Of a stretch of DNA of 64,000 nucleotides, positions 53,601 to 64,000 are shown piece after piece. The notes beneath the pieces were generated by a model. That model did no database searches. It had not been told where the DNA came from and worked only from the letters and a program-made list of their open reading frames with translations. Both the position numbers and the translations under genes were made by a program. The stretch covers positions 27,932,439 through 27,996,438 of the forward strand of contig OZ023210.1 in the NCBI GenBank assembly GCA_963995525.1. The letters are read 5' to 3'. The DNA comes from Escarpia spicata. Lineage: Eukaryota; Annelida; Polychaeta; Sabellida; Siboglinidae. Position 1 is the first letter of the stretch. Each line of letters opens with the position of its first letter.

Positions 53601-56600
53601 CCCTGCTGAGGAGAGTATCACAGTCATTGATCAGAACGAACATCCTTCACGAGAGAGTCTGATGCTCATTCGCAACACTTGCTATGATCGTTCCAATGTG
53701 AGGAAGTGCACCTCCAGGGCTATGAAGGATAGCACCTGACTGATTCAGCTTCCGCTTGGGTTGAAGGGTGCTGTACACTCTATTGGAGATAACTGAGCCA
53801 TAAGCAACTGTGTCGATCTTGAAATTGACAGACGATCCGTTTATGGTGAGGTTGATGTGTCACGGTGGTTCTTCACCATGCTGGTTGATGTTGTCCAACA
53901 AGTATGTAGATGTAGGACTGGTAATAGCAAGCTGCATCTCGCTTACTTCTCGAACTTGGTTCGCGTTGACCTTGGCTGTTGTGCGACACACACGCTCAAA
54001 GTGGTTCATGTTGCCGCAAGTTCTGCATTCCTTGCCTCTGGCCGGGCACGCTGCTCCTTTGTTGTGGTGACGTCCACAATGAGTATAGGCATTATATTCC
54101 CTTCCTCTCTTGTGAGTAAAGTTTTTGTTTCCTGCTTCACCTTTGTGCCACTTTGTGAGTGACCACTACCAGGTGCGGTGAGCGACGAAATCAACATTGG
54201 TATTACTAACACCGGTGTGCCGTTGCTCACTCAATTAAGATTTCACCATTTCTGACTGTCGTGCTTGCTATACTGTTCGCTTCAGGGTAAGCTGAAACTT
54301 CTCTGACAGTTCACAGTCACGCACACCCAAGACCAGTCTATTCCGGATGCTTTCATCTCTGTTCGGGAAGTCGGCATGTTCCGAAAGTTCGTACTTTTTA
54401 CGAATGTACGTTTATATGTTTTCTTCCGGCAGCCGAGTTCTCGAGTAGAATAAAGCGCATTGATGTAGAATATTCATTCTGGGAACGAAATATTCATCCA
54501 ACTCCGTCAGTACTTGAGCGAGCGTTGAGTTATCATCTACGTCGGTGAACGTCGTGTAGATTTTCTCGGCTTCCGGCCCCATTGCGTAAAGGAGACTACT
54601 TACTCGAACTGCAGCTGCCTCTTCCTTATTCAGTCTCGCCGCCAAAGTATATCGCGAAAATCTCTGACACCACGCCGGCCAACCTGTCGGCTTCATCAAG
54701 TCAAATTGTTCCGGCCTTTTAAATGCCATCTTCAACTATGTCTGTGTGAATCACTAATCCCACTGCAGTGCCACCACGCGTCGTTTATGGTTTTTAACGG
54801 GAAGGGCAACACAACAAACATCGAAGCAGGCAAAGCCATCTTTTCATCTCGCGCTCCTCCACAAGGATCCATTATTATTTCACGAATAGTAAATGGGTAC
54901 AATTACACTTCGAATGCATTAATTGAAATAAAAACGGGTTGAAAGTGCTGCGAAACTGCGTACCTTTTCGAAAGGGCAAAAAAATCACAAAATGGACCCC
55001 CTTCTAAAAACCTTAATCCACCCTTGTTTACTATCCAGAGTTCCGCAATTTAAAAAAGCAAATATAATCAATTAAGCTTTTTACTACTACTACTTCTACT
55101 ACTACAACAACAACTACTACTACTACTACACATCAACGGTCATCAATTCACATCACTGGAACCTTAGCGGCTTCTTCACTTGTCTGCCAGTGCGAGTGGT
55201 GTACGGTTCTCTTGTTGACATTTCTGGTGGCCTCCCCGAAAGCTGTGGTGAAGCTACTGGTTCAGCCATCTGTACAGGTGGCTGTAGCTGTCCAAGCTCG
55301 ATTGGTGTAGACTGCTGCTCCGTTGGACTGCGGAAAGCGCGGTCTGCTTGTCATGTGCCGAATGTTCCATTCAGCTGAAAATGTCTGGAATTCAGCTGAT
55401 GAGAACTGTTGCCTGTTGTCGGAAACAACTATTTCTGGAATCCCGTGATGTGCTAAGATATTATTCAGTTTGTTAATGACTGAAGACGAAGTGATGTTAG
55501 GAAGGTAGGCACTATCAATGTATTGGGAATAGTAGTCAACACCAACCAGTTAGTTACGTCCTATCAATTCACACAAGTCAACGCCGATCCGTTCGAAAGG
55601 GCGCGTCGGCAGTCGGGACAGCAACAATTCATGTCGTTGCAAGGCAATATCTACACCTGGACTATCTGTCCTCAATATCTTTACTCATCCCCGGCCACCA
55701 TACCGAAGGCACTTGGTGATACACATGTGACCATCGTGGATTCGCTCCAGAATCGCCTTCCTCGTTGAGAAATGAATCACGATCCTATCACCTCGCAGCA
55801 ATAATCCGTCACAGACGCCGAGTTCGTTTCTGACACCGTACAGTTCTCTGGCCGCCAGCTGAACGCCTTGCTTGTACATCGGTCACCCGGTCACCGTGTA
55901 CTCGATCGCCGACTTCATTTTGACGTCTTACTGTGACTCTTTGCGTATTTGGCTCAGCTTTGTGTCAGACGCAGGCCACGATGAGATGATCTAATTCACA
56001 TAGTTTTGGATATCCTCCTGTAGAGAGCTGCTGTTCTTCACCGACAGGGGGATTCGGAATAGAGTGTCGGCAACCACCATGTCCTTGCCCGGTGCGTAAT
56101 CTTCTGTTATATTGTACAGCATCAATTGCATTAAGAATCGGTGACATCTCAAGGGAGTCTCATGTAGGTATTTGGTGTGGTCTGTGGTCAGTTACTGCAG
56201 TAAACGTCTCTAGACCCACTCGAATTTGTCGCACTCACATACCATAGCTAAACATTCCTTCTCGATATGAGCGTATCCATTTTCTGTCGGAGTAAGGGTG
56301 AGCGAACTGTAGGCGACGGGTTTTAGCTCTCCATCATGTTATTGGAGCAGTACGCCGCCCGGTCCATAACTGCTGGCATCAGCGCTAACCACGGTCTTCC
56401 TCGTCACATCGAAGAATGCAAGTGTGGGTGCTTTGGAAAGCAACTCTTTCACTTTCTTTACTGCCACCGATAGCGGGTAGCCCCACAACCACTGGGTGTC
56501 CTTTCGGGGGAGGTCGTTCAGTGGTTTCACCACTGTCGACAGATCAGGGAGAAATCTGCCAAGGTAGTTGACCATTCCCAACCACCGTCTCAGTTCAGGA

Positions 56601-59600
56601 ACATCTCTTGAATCTTTCATCCGTCAAATTGCATCTAGTTTCGAGGAGTCATGCTTGACCCCATCCCTGCTGAAGACATGTCCAAGAAAGTTTATATCTT
56701 CCTTGCGGAATTCACACGTTTCTTTGTTCAGCATCCGTCTTATCCTTGCAAAGCGTATGAGCACTCGGTCGAGGTGCATGTCGTGCTCTTCCATGCTGTC
56801 AGCGTGAACGAGTACATCATCAATGTAACAATCCACACCTTCAATGTCTCCAAGTATGGTCTCCATGGTTCTCTGGAACACTTCAGGAGCAAGAGAAATT
56901 CAAGTGGCAGGCGGTGGAATGAATTGCAACCAAACGGGTTAATGAAGGTCGTCAGTCTTGCTGTCTCTTCGTCGAGAGATAACTGTCAAAATCTTGAGGT
57001 GGCGTCCACTTCGTGATGACTGGTGAACGTCCTCTAGTGTCCTTAGTATGTAGTGTTCTCGCTTTACCGCTCTCTTCAGTCTCTTAAGATCAACACAGAT
57101 TCACATTTCTCCCCCTCGTTTCATCACTGGTACCATCGATGCACACCAATCAGTTGGTTTTGTAATGCGCTCGATGACGCCGCTCTTCTCCATGCGATGG
57201 AGTTCCCGCTCCACTTACGGCAGAATAGGACGTGGGATCCGCCTCAACGTTGACATACGGTAGGGTGTTGCATTGTCCCTCAGTCTTATCTTGATGGGAT
57301 CGCACTGTACTGTATCGCCAACTTCACCGAAAGCAAGGTCATGTACGTCGTCAAGCCTTTTCACTCGGTCCAGACGTATGGCTGTGTCCCTGCTGAGGAG
57401 AGTATCACACTCATTGATCAGAACGAACATCCTTCACGAGAGAGTCTGATGCTCATTCGCAACACTTGCTATGATCGTTCCAATGTGAGGAAGTGCACCT
57501 CCAGGGCTATGAAGGATAGCATCTGACTGCTTCAGCTTCGGCTTCGGTCGGAGGCTGCTGCACACTCTATTGGAGATAACTGAGACATCAGCCCCGGTGT
57601 CGATCTTGAAATTGACAGAAGATCCGTTGATGGTGAGGTTGATGTGTCACGGTGGTTCTTCACCATGCTGGTTGATGCTGTCCAAGAAGTATGTTGATGT
57701 GGGACAGGTAGTAGGCTGCATATCGCTTACTTCTCGAACTTGGTTCGCGTTGACCTTGGCTGTTTCGCGACACACACGCTCAAAGTGGTTCATTTTGCCG
57801 CAAGCTCTGCATTTCTTGCTTCTGGCCGGGCACGCTGCTTCTCTGCTGTGGTGACGTCCACAATGAGTACAGGCATTATATTCCCTTCCTCTCTTGTGAG
57901 AAAAGTTTTTGTTTCCTGCTTCACCTTTGTGCCACTTTGTGAGTGACCACTACCAGGTGCGGTGAGCGACGAAATCAACATTGGTATTACTAACACCGGT
58001 GTGTTGTTGCTCACTGAATTGAGATTTCACAATTTCTGACTGTCGTGCTTGGTATATTGCTCGCTTCGGGGTAAGCTGCAACTTCTCTGACAGTTCACAA
58101 TCACGCACACCCAAGATCAGTCTATCCCGGATGCTTTCATCTCTGTTTGGGAAGTCAGCATGTTCAGAAAGTTCGTACTTTTTACGAATGTACGTTTCAG
58201 CCGAGTTCGCGAGTAGAATAAAGCGCGTTCATGTAGAATATTCATTCTGGGAACGAAATATTCATCCAACTCCGTCAGTACTCGAGCGAGCGTTGAGTTA
58301 TCATCTACGTCGGTGAACGTCGAGTATATTTTCTCGGCTTCCGGCCCCATTGCGTAAAGGAGACTACTTACTCGGACTGCAGCTGCCTCTTCCTTATTCA
58401 GTTTCGCCGCCAAAGTATATTGCGAAAATCTCTGACACCACGCCGGCCAACCTGTCAGCTTCATCAAGTCAAATTGTTCCGGCCTTTTAAATGTCATCTT
58501 CAACTATGTCTGTGTGAATCACTAATCCCACTGCAGTGCCACCATGCGTCGTTTATGGTTTTTAATGGGAAGGGCAACACAACAAACATCGAAGCAGACG
58601 AAGCCATCTTTTCATCTTTCATCTCGCGCTCCTGCCCATTTTCAAGAATCCATTATTATTTCACGAATAGTAATAACATCATGACATCACATAAATGGGT
58701 ACAATTACACTTCGAATGCATTAATTGAAATAAAAACGGGTTGAAAGTGCTGCGAAACTGCGTACCTTTTCGAAAGTGCCAAAAAGTTTTTAAAAAATTG
58801 ACCCCCTTCTAAAAACCTTTCAATATAATCAGTTAAGCTTCCTGTGTTTATGTTTACGTCATCCATATACGTGACCATTGTGTGTTCAGGTGGAGATGCG
58901 AGCGTTGATCTTCTGCACCCTGGGCGGCGTCATAGGAGCAGTGGCCGGCTTCCACTTGGTCGACCCGTATCTCGCACCGGCCCAGAAGAAGATGATCTTC
59001 GTCAGCATATATTTCTCATTCGCCTTTGCTCTTTTCCTGCTCAACCGATACCATGACCGCAAGACATTCCTATCTATACCGAATATAAACGTGCCGAAGG
59101 TGTGTGTAGAGAAGACATGGCGATGTTACATGTATGTGTATGGTCGACCAGATTGTTGTTCCAAAAATCGGCATGCACGTGACACCTCTTACAAACATCG
59201 TATAAAATGAAATTATTGTCTTTGTTATGAAAGAGTTGAGTAAGATCACAAATACAGAGCATCATTGACGTTACTCTGAGCTGTAATTTTTACAAACTTA
59301 CATGCAGATATCGCATTGGTTTATTTGAGCACTTTGAAAACGAGCGAGCTTCTTAAGGGATGGTCTCTTGAAGTCCAACGCCTCTTGACTCACGGGTAGA
59401 CCTGAACCGAATTACTTCCAGCCCAGACACGCCGTCTCTGTTGTAGCTGGGAGCGCTCATCCTGACTGGCGTGTGTGGCGGTGTACTCACGTCGTTCGCT
59501 GGCTGTGGACTCGACATATGCTGCTACAGCATCCTCACTCTGCTGTTCCGTGTGTCTGAGAAGGTGGCGACACCAACGGCCGTCACGTTAATGGGCATCA

Positions 59601-60461
59601 ACAGCGTGTTCAGCTCCTACTGGCGCACCTTCGTCATGCACGAGACGTCGACCGACGCCTTGCTCTATGTCGTCGTCTGCATCCCCATCGTCGTCATCGG
59701 AGCCCCCTTCGGCTCTCTGATCGGCAGTCACTTCCACAGGTAGGGGCTGTACAGGCGAAGTCTACACACACGCACGGACACGCTCAATTGTACTCACACA
59801 CACATGCACACACAAATGCGTGCGCGCACACACACACACATGCATGCACGCTCACGCACGTACGCACACGCGCACATACGCACCAACGCACACACATACA
59901 CACACACACACACACACTTATTGACGTGGCAGCAACATAAGCATAAGTAGCTGGCCCTATCTATGATTTTGATATTACCGATTACTGTTTGATATACCTA
60001 AACAAAACAACGAATCATTGTGCACCAAATGATCATCATGATGATGGTGAAGATGTTAGTTATTGACATACATATAATAATAACTATAATAATGCCAATT
60101 ATTACATATCTTGAGGACGTTGTTATCATCAAGTCTCTGTGTCGACAGACTTGTGCTTGCGGCCGTGATCTACACGATAGACGTGGTAGCTCTGGCGAGC
60201 GCCTTCTTCATCGTCAAACTCAACGCGACGCTGGTTGTGATGACAGTCGTCATCATCGTCATCGGGTTCGGTGTCTTCATGCTCCTCGCCTACCAAGGCG
60301 GCCGCATGCTGAAGGCCCTCGAAGACTCCACAGAGGAGGACGGACCGGACGAGGAGAGGGGCTCCGTGAACCACGCTCTCAGTGACGTTGCGAGCTCCGA
60401 CACAGACCGTCGTGCAGCGTCGTCTCAAGGCGACGATAAACCGTGTGAAGTCTTACAGTGA
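47639..60461 (+). CDS. TauE/SafE-family (TSUP) membrane transporter, at least five exons
   Basis: Exons 47639-47897, 49491-49642, 58890-59099, 59447-59739 and 60149-60461 join in phase with GT-AG borders (donors GTAAGG, GTTTGT, GTGTGT, GTAGGG; acceptors GCCAG, TTCAG, TGTAG, GACAG). The predicted product is about 408 residues. Key motifs: [14 protein letters not shown] before a helix, [20 protein letters not shown] in the first repeat, [39 protein letters not shown], and [20 protein letters not shown] in the second repeat. TSUP proteins are seven- to eight-helix transporters of sulfite, sulfonates or related anions, with two homologous halves. The C-terminus is acidic and probably cytosolic. 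The 5' start is uncertain: the first exon may begin at an acceptor near 47660 rather than at the ATG. Confidence 0.85.
47898..49490 (+). other. Intron 1 of the transporter gene
   Basis: AT-rich, no gene or recognisable element seen. Confidence 0.6.
49860..50624. repeat. Degenerate tandem repeat of about 150-200 bp
   Basis: About four diverged units with ACAAC-AAATAT, TTGGTTGAAAATCAC, TGCACCTTTTCA, GTGTTTT and a C-rich CCCACCC part. An AC-rich (ACACAC, CGCACACA) tract sits at 50105-50210. The same unit (TACCTTTTCGAAAG, GACCCCCTTCTAAAAACC) continues after the LTR-like blocks near 54970 and 58765. Confidence 0.6.
50625..50765 (-). repeat. LTR-like block 1 (3' side of Gypsy copy 1)
   Basis: Starts TGCGTCGTTTATGGC and shares GGGCAACA-AACATCGA, AAGCCATCTTTT and ATCCATTATTATTTCAC with blocks at 54777 and 58545. 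The far end is not resolved; the LTR may extend to about 51055. Confidence 0.65.
51091..51294. repeat. (ACT)n/(CAA)n trinucleotide array
   Basis: Alternating ACTACT, TCTACT and ACAACA tracts. A shorter version (55083-55130) is at the same place in Gypsy copy 2, so the array belongs to the element and expanded in copy 1. The Ser/Cys-rich minus-strand frame is a by-product. Confidence 0.9.
51340..54729 (-). mobile_element. Gypsy-type LTR retrotransposon, copy 1 (gag-pol remains)
   Basis: Minus strand. Gag from ATG 54729: [20 protein letters not shown] and [22 protein letters not shown]-like knuckle region ([12 protein letters not shown]) lies near 54000. Reverse transcriptase and RNase H lie at 53081-52177: [20 protein letters not shown] then DDVLVHADS (YIDD box), [30 protein letters not shown]. 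The integrase zinc domain is at 52060-51866 ([24 protein letters not shown]), and the core near 51750-51530 has [11 protein letters not shown]. Many frameshifts and stops. The Gag start is about 48 bases from the 5' LTR-like block at 54777. A primer binding site TGGTGGCACTGCAGTGG follows the LTR end. It lies in the large intron of the transporter, opposite to its transcription. Confidence 0.85.
54777..54975 (-). repeat. LTR-like block 2 (between the two Gypsy copies)
   Basis: Starts CGCGTCGTTTATGG (TG mutated to CG at the edge) next to the primer binding site of copy 1. It is shared by both copies: 5' LTR of copy 1 and 3' LTR of copy 2. Confidence 0.65.
55120..58497 (-). mobile_element. Gypsy-type LTR retrotransposon, copy 2 (gag-pol remains)
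   Basis: Near-duplicate of copy 1 in the same orientation. Gag from ATG 58497 ([20 protein letters not shown]), reverse transcriptase at 56881-56339 ([49 protein letters not shown]), integrase zinc domain at 55879-55685 and core fragments near 55570-55340 ([13 protein letters not shown]). It differs from copy 1 by point changes and small deletions, including a shorter ACT array and loss of part of the RNase H region. Broken by frameshifts. It ends at an identical primer binding site beside 58545. Confidence 0.85.
58545..58790 (-). repeat. LTR-like block 3 (5' side of Gypsy copy 2)
   Basis: Starts TGCGTCGTTTATGG directly after the primer binding site complement CCACTGCAGTGCCACCA. It shares TGGGTACAATTACACTTCG and GGTTGAAAGTGCTGCGAAAC with block 2. 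Confidence 0.7.
59760..59925. repeat. AC-rich microsatellite in the last transporter intron
   Basis: Imperfect ACAC, GCAC and TGCAC repeats between the fourth and fifth exons. Confidence 0.85.
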
Positions 60462-60615
60462 CAGTGCGATCAGTGGGGGATTGAGAGCTAGGCGATTCCC
60501 GTGCCGAACTCCTCCCCGATCAGCAACATGTCGAGCTCATCGAATAACGACAAAACAACCACAGCCCAATGAAGTCAGTGTATTCTGGAGAGTATAATTT
60601 GAAAATGAACCTGCA

Positions 60616-62335
60616 AGTACTACCAACTAACATGCAAGGTGTACTGCTCACTAACATGCAAGTTGTACTGCTCACTAACATGCAAGGTGTACTGCCCACT
60701 AATCTGCAATGTGAACTGCCCACTAAACTGCAAGGTATACTATCCACTAACATACGATGTATACTGCCCACTAACATGCAAGGTGTACTGCCCACTAACC
60801 TGCATTGTATACTGCCCATTAACCTGCAAGGTATACTGCCCACTAACCTGCAATGTGTACTGCACATTAACCTGCAAAGTGTACTGCCCACTAACCTGCA
60901 ATGTATACTGCCCACTAACCTGCAAGGTGTACTGCCCACTAACCTGCAATGTATACTGCCCATTAACCTGCAAGGTATAATGCCCACTAACCTGCAATGT
61001 ATACTGCCCATTAACCTGCAAGGTATACTGCCCACTAACCTTCAATGTATACTGCCCACTAACATGCGAGGTGTACTGCCCACTAACCTGCAATGTATAC
61101 TGCCCACTAACATGCAAGGTGTACTGCCCACTAACCTACAAGGTATACCGCCAACTAACCTGTAAGGCGTTTTGCTCACTAACCTGCAAGGTATAGTGCC
61201 CGTTAACCTGCAAGGTGTACTGTCCAGGTTAGTGGGCAGTATACCTTGCATGTTAGTTGGTAGTATACATTGCATATTAGTGGGCGGTACACCTTGCGTG
61301 TTAGTGGGAAGTACACCTTGCAGGTTAGTGGGAAGTATACCTTGCATGTTAGTTGGTAGTATACATTGCAGGTTACTGTGCAGTTCACCTTGCAGGTTAG
61401 TGGGCAGTATATCTTTCAGGTTAGTGGACAATATACATTGCCGGTTAATGAGCAGTATATCTAGCAGGTTAGTGGGCAGTATACCTTGCAGGTTAGTGGG
61501 CAGTATATCTTTCAGGTTAGTGGGCAATATACATTGCCGGTTAGTGGGCAGTATATCTAGCAGGTTAGTGGGCAGTATACCTTGCAGGTTAGTGGGCAGT
61601 ACACCTTGCAGGTTAGTGGGAAGTATACCTTGCATGTTAGTGGGCAGTACACCTTGCAGATTAGTGGGCAGTATACCTTGCATGTTAGTTAGTAATATAC
61701 ATTGCAGGTTACTGTGCATTTCACCTTGTGGGTTAGTGGGCAGTATACATTGCAGGTTAGTGGGCAGTATACATTGCAGGTTAGTGGGCAGTACGCCTTA
61801 TAAGTTAGGGGGCAGTATACATTGCAGGTTAGTGGGCAGTACACCTTGTAGGTTAGTGGGCAGTAAACACTGTAGGTTAGTGGGCAGTATACCGTGCAGG
61901 TTAGCGGGCAGTATACCTTGCAGGTTAGTGGGCAATATACATTGCAGGTTAATGGGCAGTATACATTGCAGGTTAGTGGGCAGTATACATTGCAGGTTAG
62001 CGGGCAGTATACCTTGCAGGTTAGTGGGCAGTATACATTGCAGGTTAGCGGGCAGTATACCTTGCAGGTTAATGGGCAGTATACATTGCAGGTTAGTGGG
62101 CAGTATACATTGCAGGTTAGCGGGCAGTATACCTTGCAGGTTAGTGGGCAGTATACATTGCAGGTTAGTGGGCAGTATACATTGCAGGTTAGCGGGCAGT
62201 ATACCTTGCAGGTTAGTGGGCAGTATACATTGCAGGTTAGTGGGCAGTATACATTGCAGGTTAGTGGGCAGTATACATTGCAGGTTAGTGGGCAGTATAC
62301 CTTCCATGTTAGTGGGCAGTATACTTTGCAGTATA
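60616..62335. repeat. 24-bp minisatellite forming a large inverted repeat
   Basis: About 70 units with a 24-base period. From 60616 to about 61220 units read CACTAACCTGCAAGGTATAC then TGCC; from about 61226 to 62335 they read GGTTAGTGGGCAGTATACCT then TGCA, which is the reverse complement. The switch lies within TGTACTGTCCAGGTTAGTGG. Since 24 is divisible by three and the unit lacks stops in several frames, long open frames (up to about 394 codons) appear on both strands; I treat them as by-products. The array begins about 155 bases after the transporter stop codon. Confidence 0.93.
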
Positions 62336-62399
62336 TACTCTTGTTGGGTTTGTTGAATTAAAAAAATTGTTGTTTGACAGTTGACAAAAAAGTATTTCA

Positions 62400-64000
62400 T
62401 ATCAGCCTTTTGTTGCTCGACATCTTGTTATGATAATAGTGGTTAGTTGCGTAAGTACATCAAATAATAAACCGTCATCCGCTACTGTCAACGACATCTG
62501 GTTTTGATTAGGTCACCAAATACACACTGTGTTGTTGGTGTATAAGCCAAATGTATGCATATATTTTTAACATGACTCCTGCAATATTGTGTTCTTACAG
62601 GATTTATTAAAATTCCTAGCGTTTTCTCTATGATATAGGAATGTAGTTATTTCAATATTAATTACTTGTGATATGAAAGTAACGAAAAACTTGAAAAAAG
62701 TATGTTGTTCGTTTTTCATACATGTTATACGCCATAAGAGGCGGTCATTAGCCGTCCACCACTCCTTCTTTCTTACACGCACACGCACGCATGCACTAAA
62801 ACAGAAGGTATTATATCCTATTAGAGTTAGTCATTAAAACATTAATGTATGGTGTTCGTTTTTCATACATGTTCTATCGACCCGATAAGAGGTGGTCATT
62901 AGCTGTCCACCCTTACACGCACGCAGACATGCGCACGCACGTAGCGTTTTGTTGCTCGATATCTGGTTATGATAATAGTGGTTAGTTGCGTAAGAACAAC
63001 AACGAATGGATAATGATTGTTGGTGATTTGTTAAACTGATCACAGAATTGTTCGATCTTTGAAGTGTGGTAACGCTTATCAACATCAAGCTTCGATATTA
63101 GTGGCACTACCGCCACGTTAATGTATCTATGTGACTGTTAATAAAATGTCGTTCGCTACTGTCAACAACATCTGGTTTTGATTAGGTCACCAAGTACACA
63201 CCGTGTTTTGAAGTATAAGCTAAGTGTAAGCACATATTTTTAACATGACTCCTACTATAGAAAATTCTAGAAAAAGAGCGGGACCATAGCAAACATTTCT
63301 AACTACTGATTGGTCAATTTCATGCCAGTAAAAATATCTTAGTTACCCCTTAATTACCCCTAAATACCTTTAGTTACCCCTTAATTACCCCTAATTACCT
63401 CTTAATTATCCTTAAATAACTTTAAATACCCTTAATTACCCCTTCAATACTCCAACTTACCTCTTAGTTACCCCGACTTTCCCATAATTACCCACAACGC
63501 ACACACCAAGATGAACTTTGGACCTGTTGTTGCGCAAGAGAGTCGAGGTTGCAACATATTTAATTGTGTAACGGTTAATAAGTGTCAACAAAGAAAACTG
63601 TATAACTGTTGGTCATGTGTTGAATTAAAAAAAAATGTCGTTTGACAGTTGGTAAGAACAAAATATTTCATATCAACGTTCTGTTGCTCTATATCTGGTT
63701 GTGATAATAGTAGTTAGTTGCACGAGAACATCAAAGAATTGTTCAATCTTTGAAGTGTGGTAACGCTTATCGACATCATCTTTGATCTTAGTGGCAGTAC
63801 CGCCGTGTTAATTGACATCTGTTACTGATAATATGCCGTTGTTCACTACTGTCAACAACTTTCCTGATAATAAACCGTCGTTCGCTACTGTCAACAACAT
63901 CTGGTTTTGATTAGGTCACCAAGTACACACTATGTTTTGGTGTATAAGCTAAATATAAGCACATATTTTTAACATGACTTCTACTATAGACAATTCTAGA
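62400..64000. repeat. Degenerate dispersed/tandem repeats at the window end
   Basis: Three blocks (about 62412-62580, 62950-63260 and 63683-64000) share GATATCTGGTTATGATAATA, GTGGTTAGTTGCG, CTACTGTCAACAACATCTGG and TTTTGATTAGGTCACCAA. Two blocks share GTTCGTTTTTCATACATGTT (62706 and 62850). No gene. The final block is cut by the window edge. Confidence 0.75.
63340..63495. repeat. TTACCCC/TTAATTA low-complexity tract
   Basis: Irregular repeats of TTACCCCTTAAT and TACCTTTAG. The spacing is not a clean hexamer, so this is not a telomere array. A similar ACCCTTAATTACC run lies inside the Polinton terminal repeats. Confidence 0.7.

Noticed and set aside
61172..62356. A 394-codon open frame with repeated CRLVGSIH
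   Set aside because: It results from a 24-bp unit without stops; all similar frames on both strands have the same cause.
63340..63495. Telomere-like repeats (TTACCC/CCCTAA)
   Set aside because: The unit is irregular, interrupted by AATTA and CTTTAG, and never forms a clean hexamer array.

Overview
This is a eukaryotic window. It holds a split host gene with GT-AG introns, several non-LTR and LTR retrotransposon relics, many minisatellites, and one nearly complete Polinton/Maverick (adintovirus-like) DNA element. The mix (Polinton, CR1/L2-like LINEs, Gypsy elements, a metazoan-type TauE/SafE transporter) fits a marine or freshwater invertebrate or a basal chordate. I cannot name the species.

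Layout. Bases 1-1132 are a copy of one arm of a repeated element carrying a small C2HC zinc-finger gene. Bases 2349-3413 (minus) encode an unclassified transposase-like protein with a DDE-like residue pattern. From about 4.7 to 11.1 kb lies a very large imperfect palindrome. Two inward-facing zinc-finger genes with matching TATA promoters and poly(A) signals sit on its arms, matching satellite arrays follow in inverted order, and a 22-bp hairpin lies near its centre (8102-8158). I regard this as the best candidate for an undescribed element. A frameshifted LINE ORF1 follows at 12.0-12.9 kb.

Bases 14560-32091 are a 17.5-kb Polinton with about 310-bp terminal inverted repeats that begin AGTAGTAGTAGTGTGG, flanked by the 6-bp target duplication TACGTC. 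The rightward block runs: NADAR-domain protein, FtsK/HerA-type packaging ATPase, pX-like core protein, a conserved 222-aa protein, retroviral-type integrase with chromodomain, a C-terminal membrane protein, minor capsid (penton-like) protein, pVI-like protein, major capsid protein, adenain-like protease. The leftward block holds protein-primed type B DNA polymerase, an unrecognised 238-aa protein and an RPA-like single-strand binding protein. The two blocks converge on facing poly(A) signals near 21.95-22.01 kb. Together they supply replication (PolB, SSB), integration (integrase) and a full virion module (two capsid proteins, ATPase, protease, pVI, pX). Most long genes carry frameshifts, many near homopolymers, so this copy is either decayed or partly mis-sequenced.

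Right of the Polinton, 32.2-47 kb is mostly non-coding DNA with five LINE relics. A TauE/SafE-family membrane transporter gene (plus strand, at least five exons, 47639-60461) spans the rest. Its largest intron holds two head-to-tail Gypsy elements with three LTR-like blocks. Immediately after its stop codon is a 1.7-kb, 24-bp minisatellite that switches orientation at about 61,222, forming another large inverted repeat. The window ends in degenerate repeats of several hundred bases.
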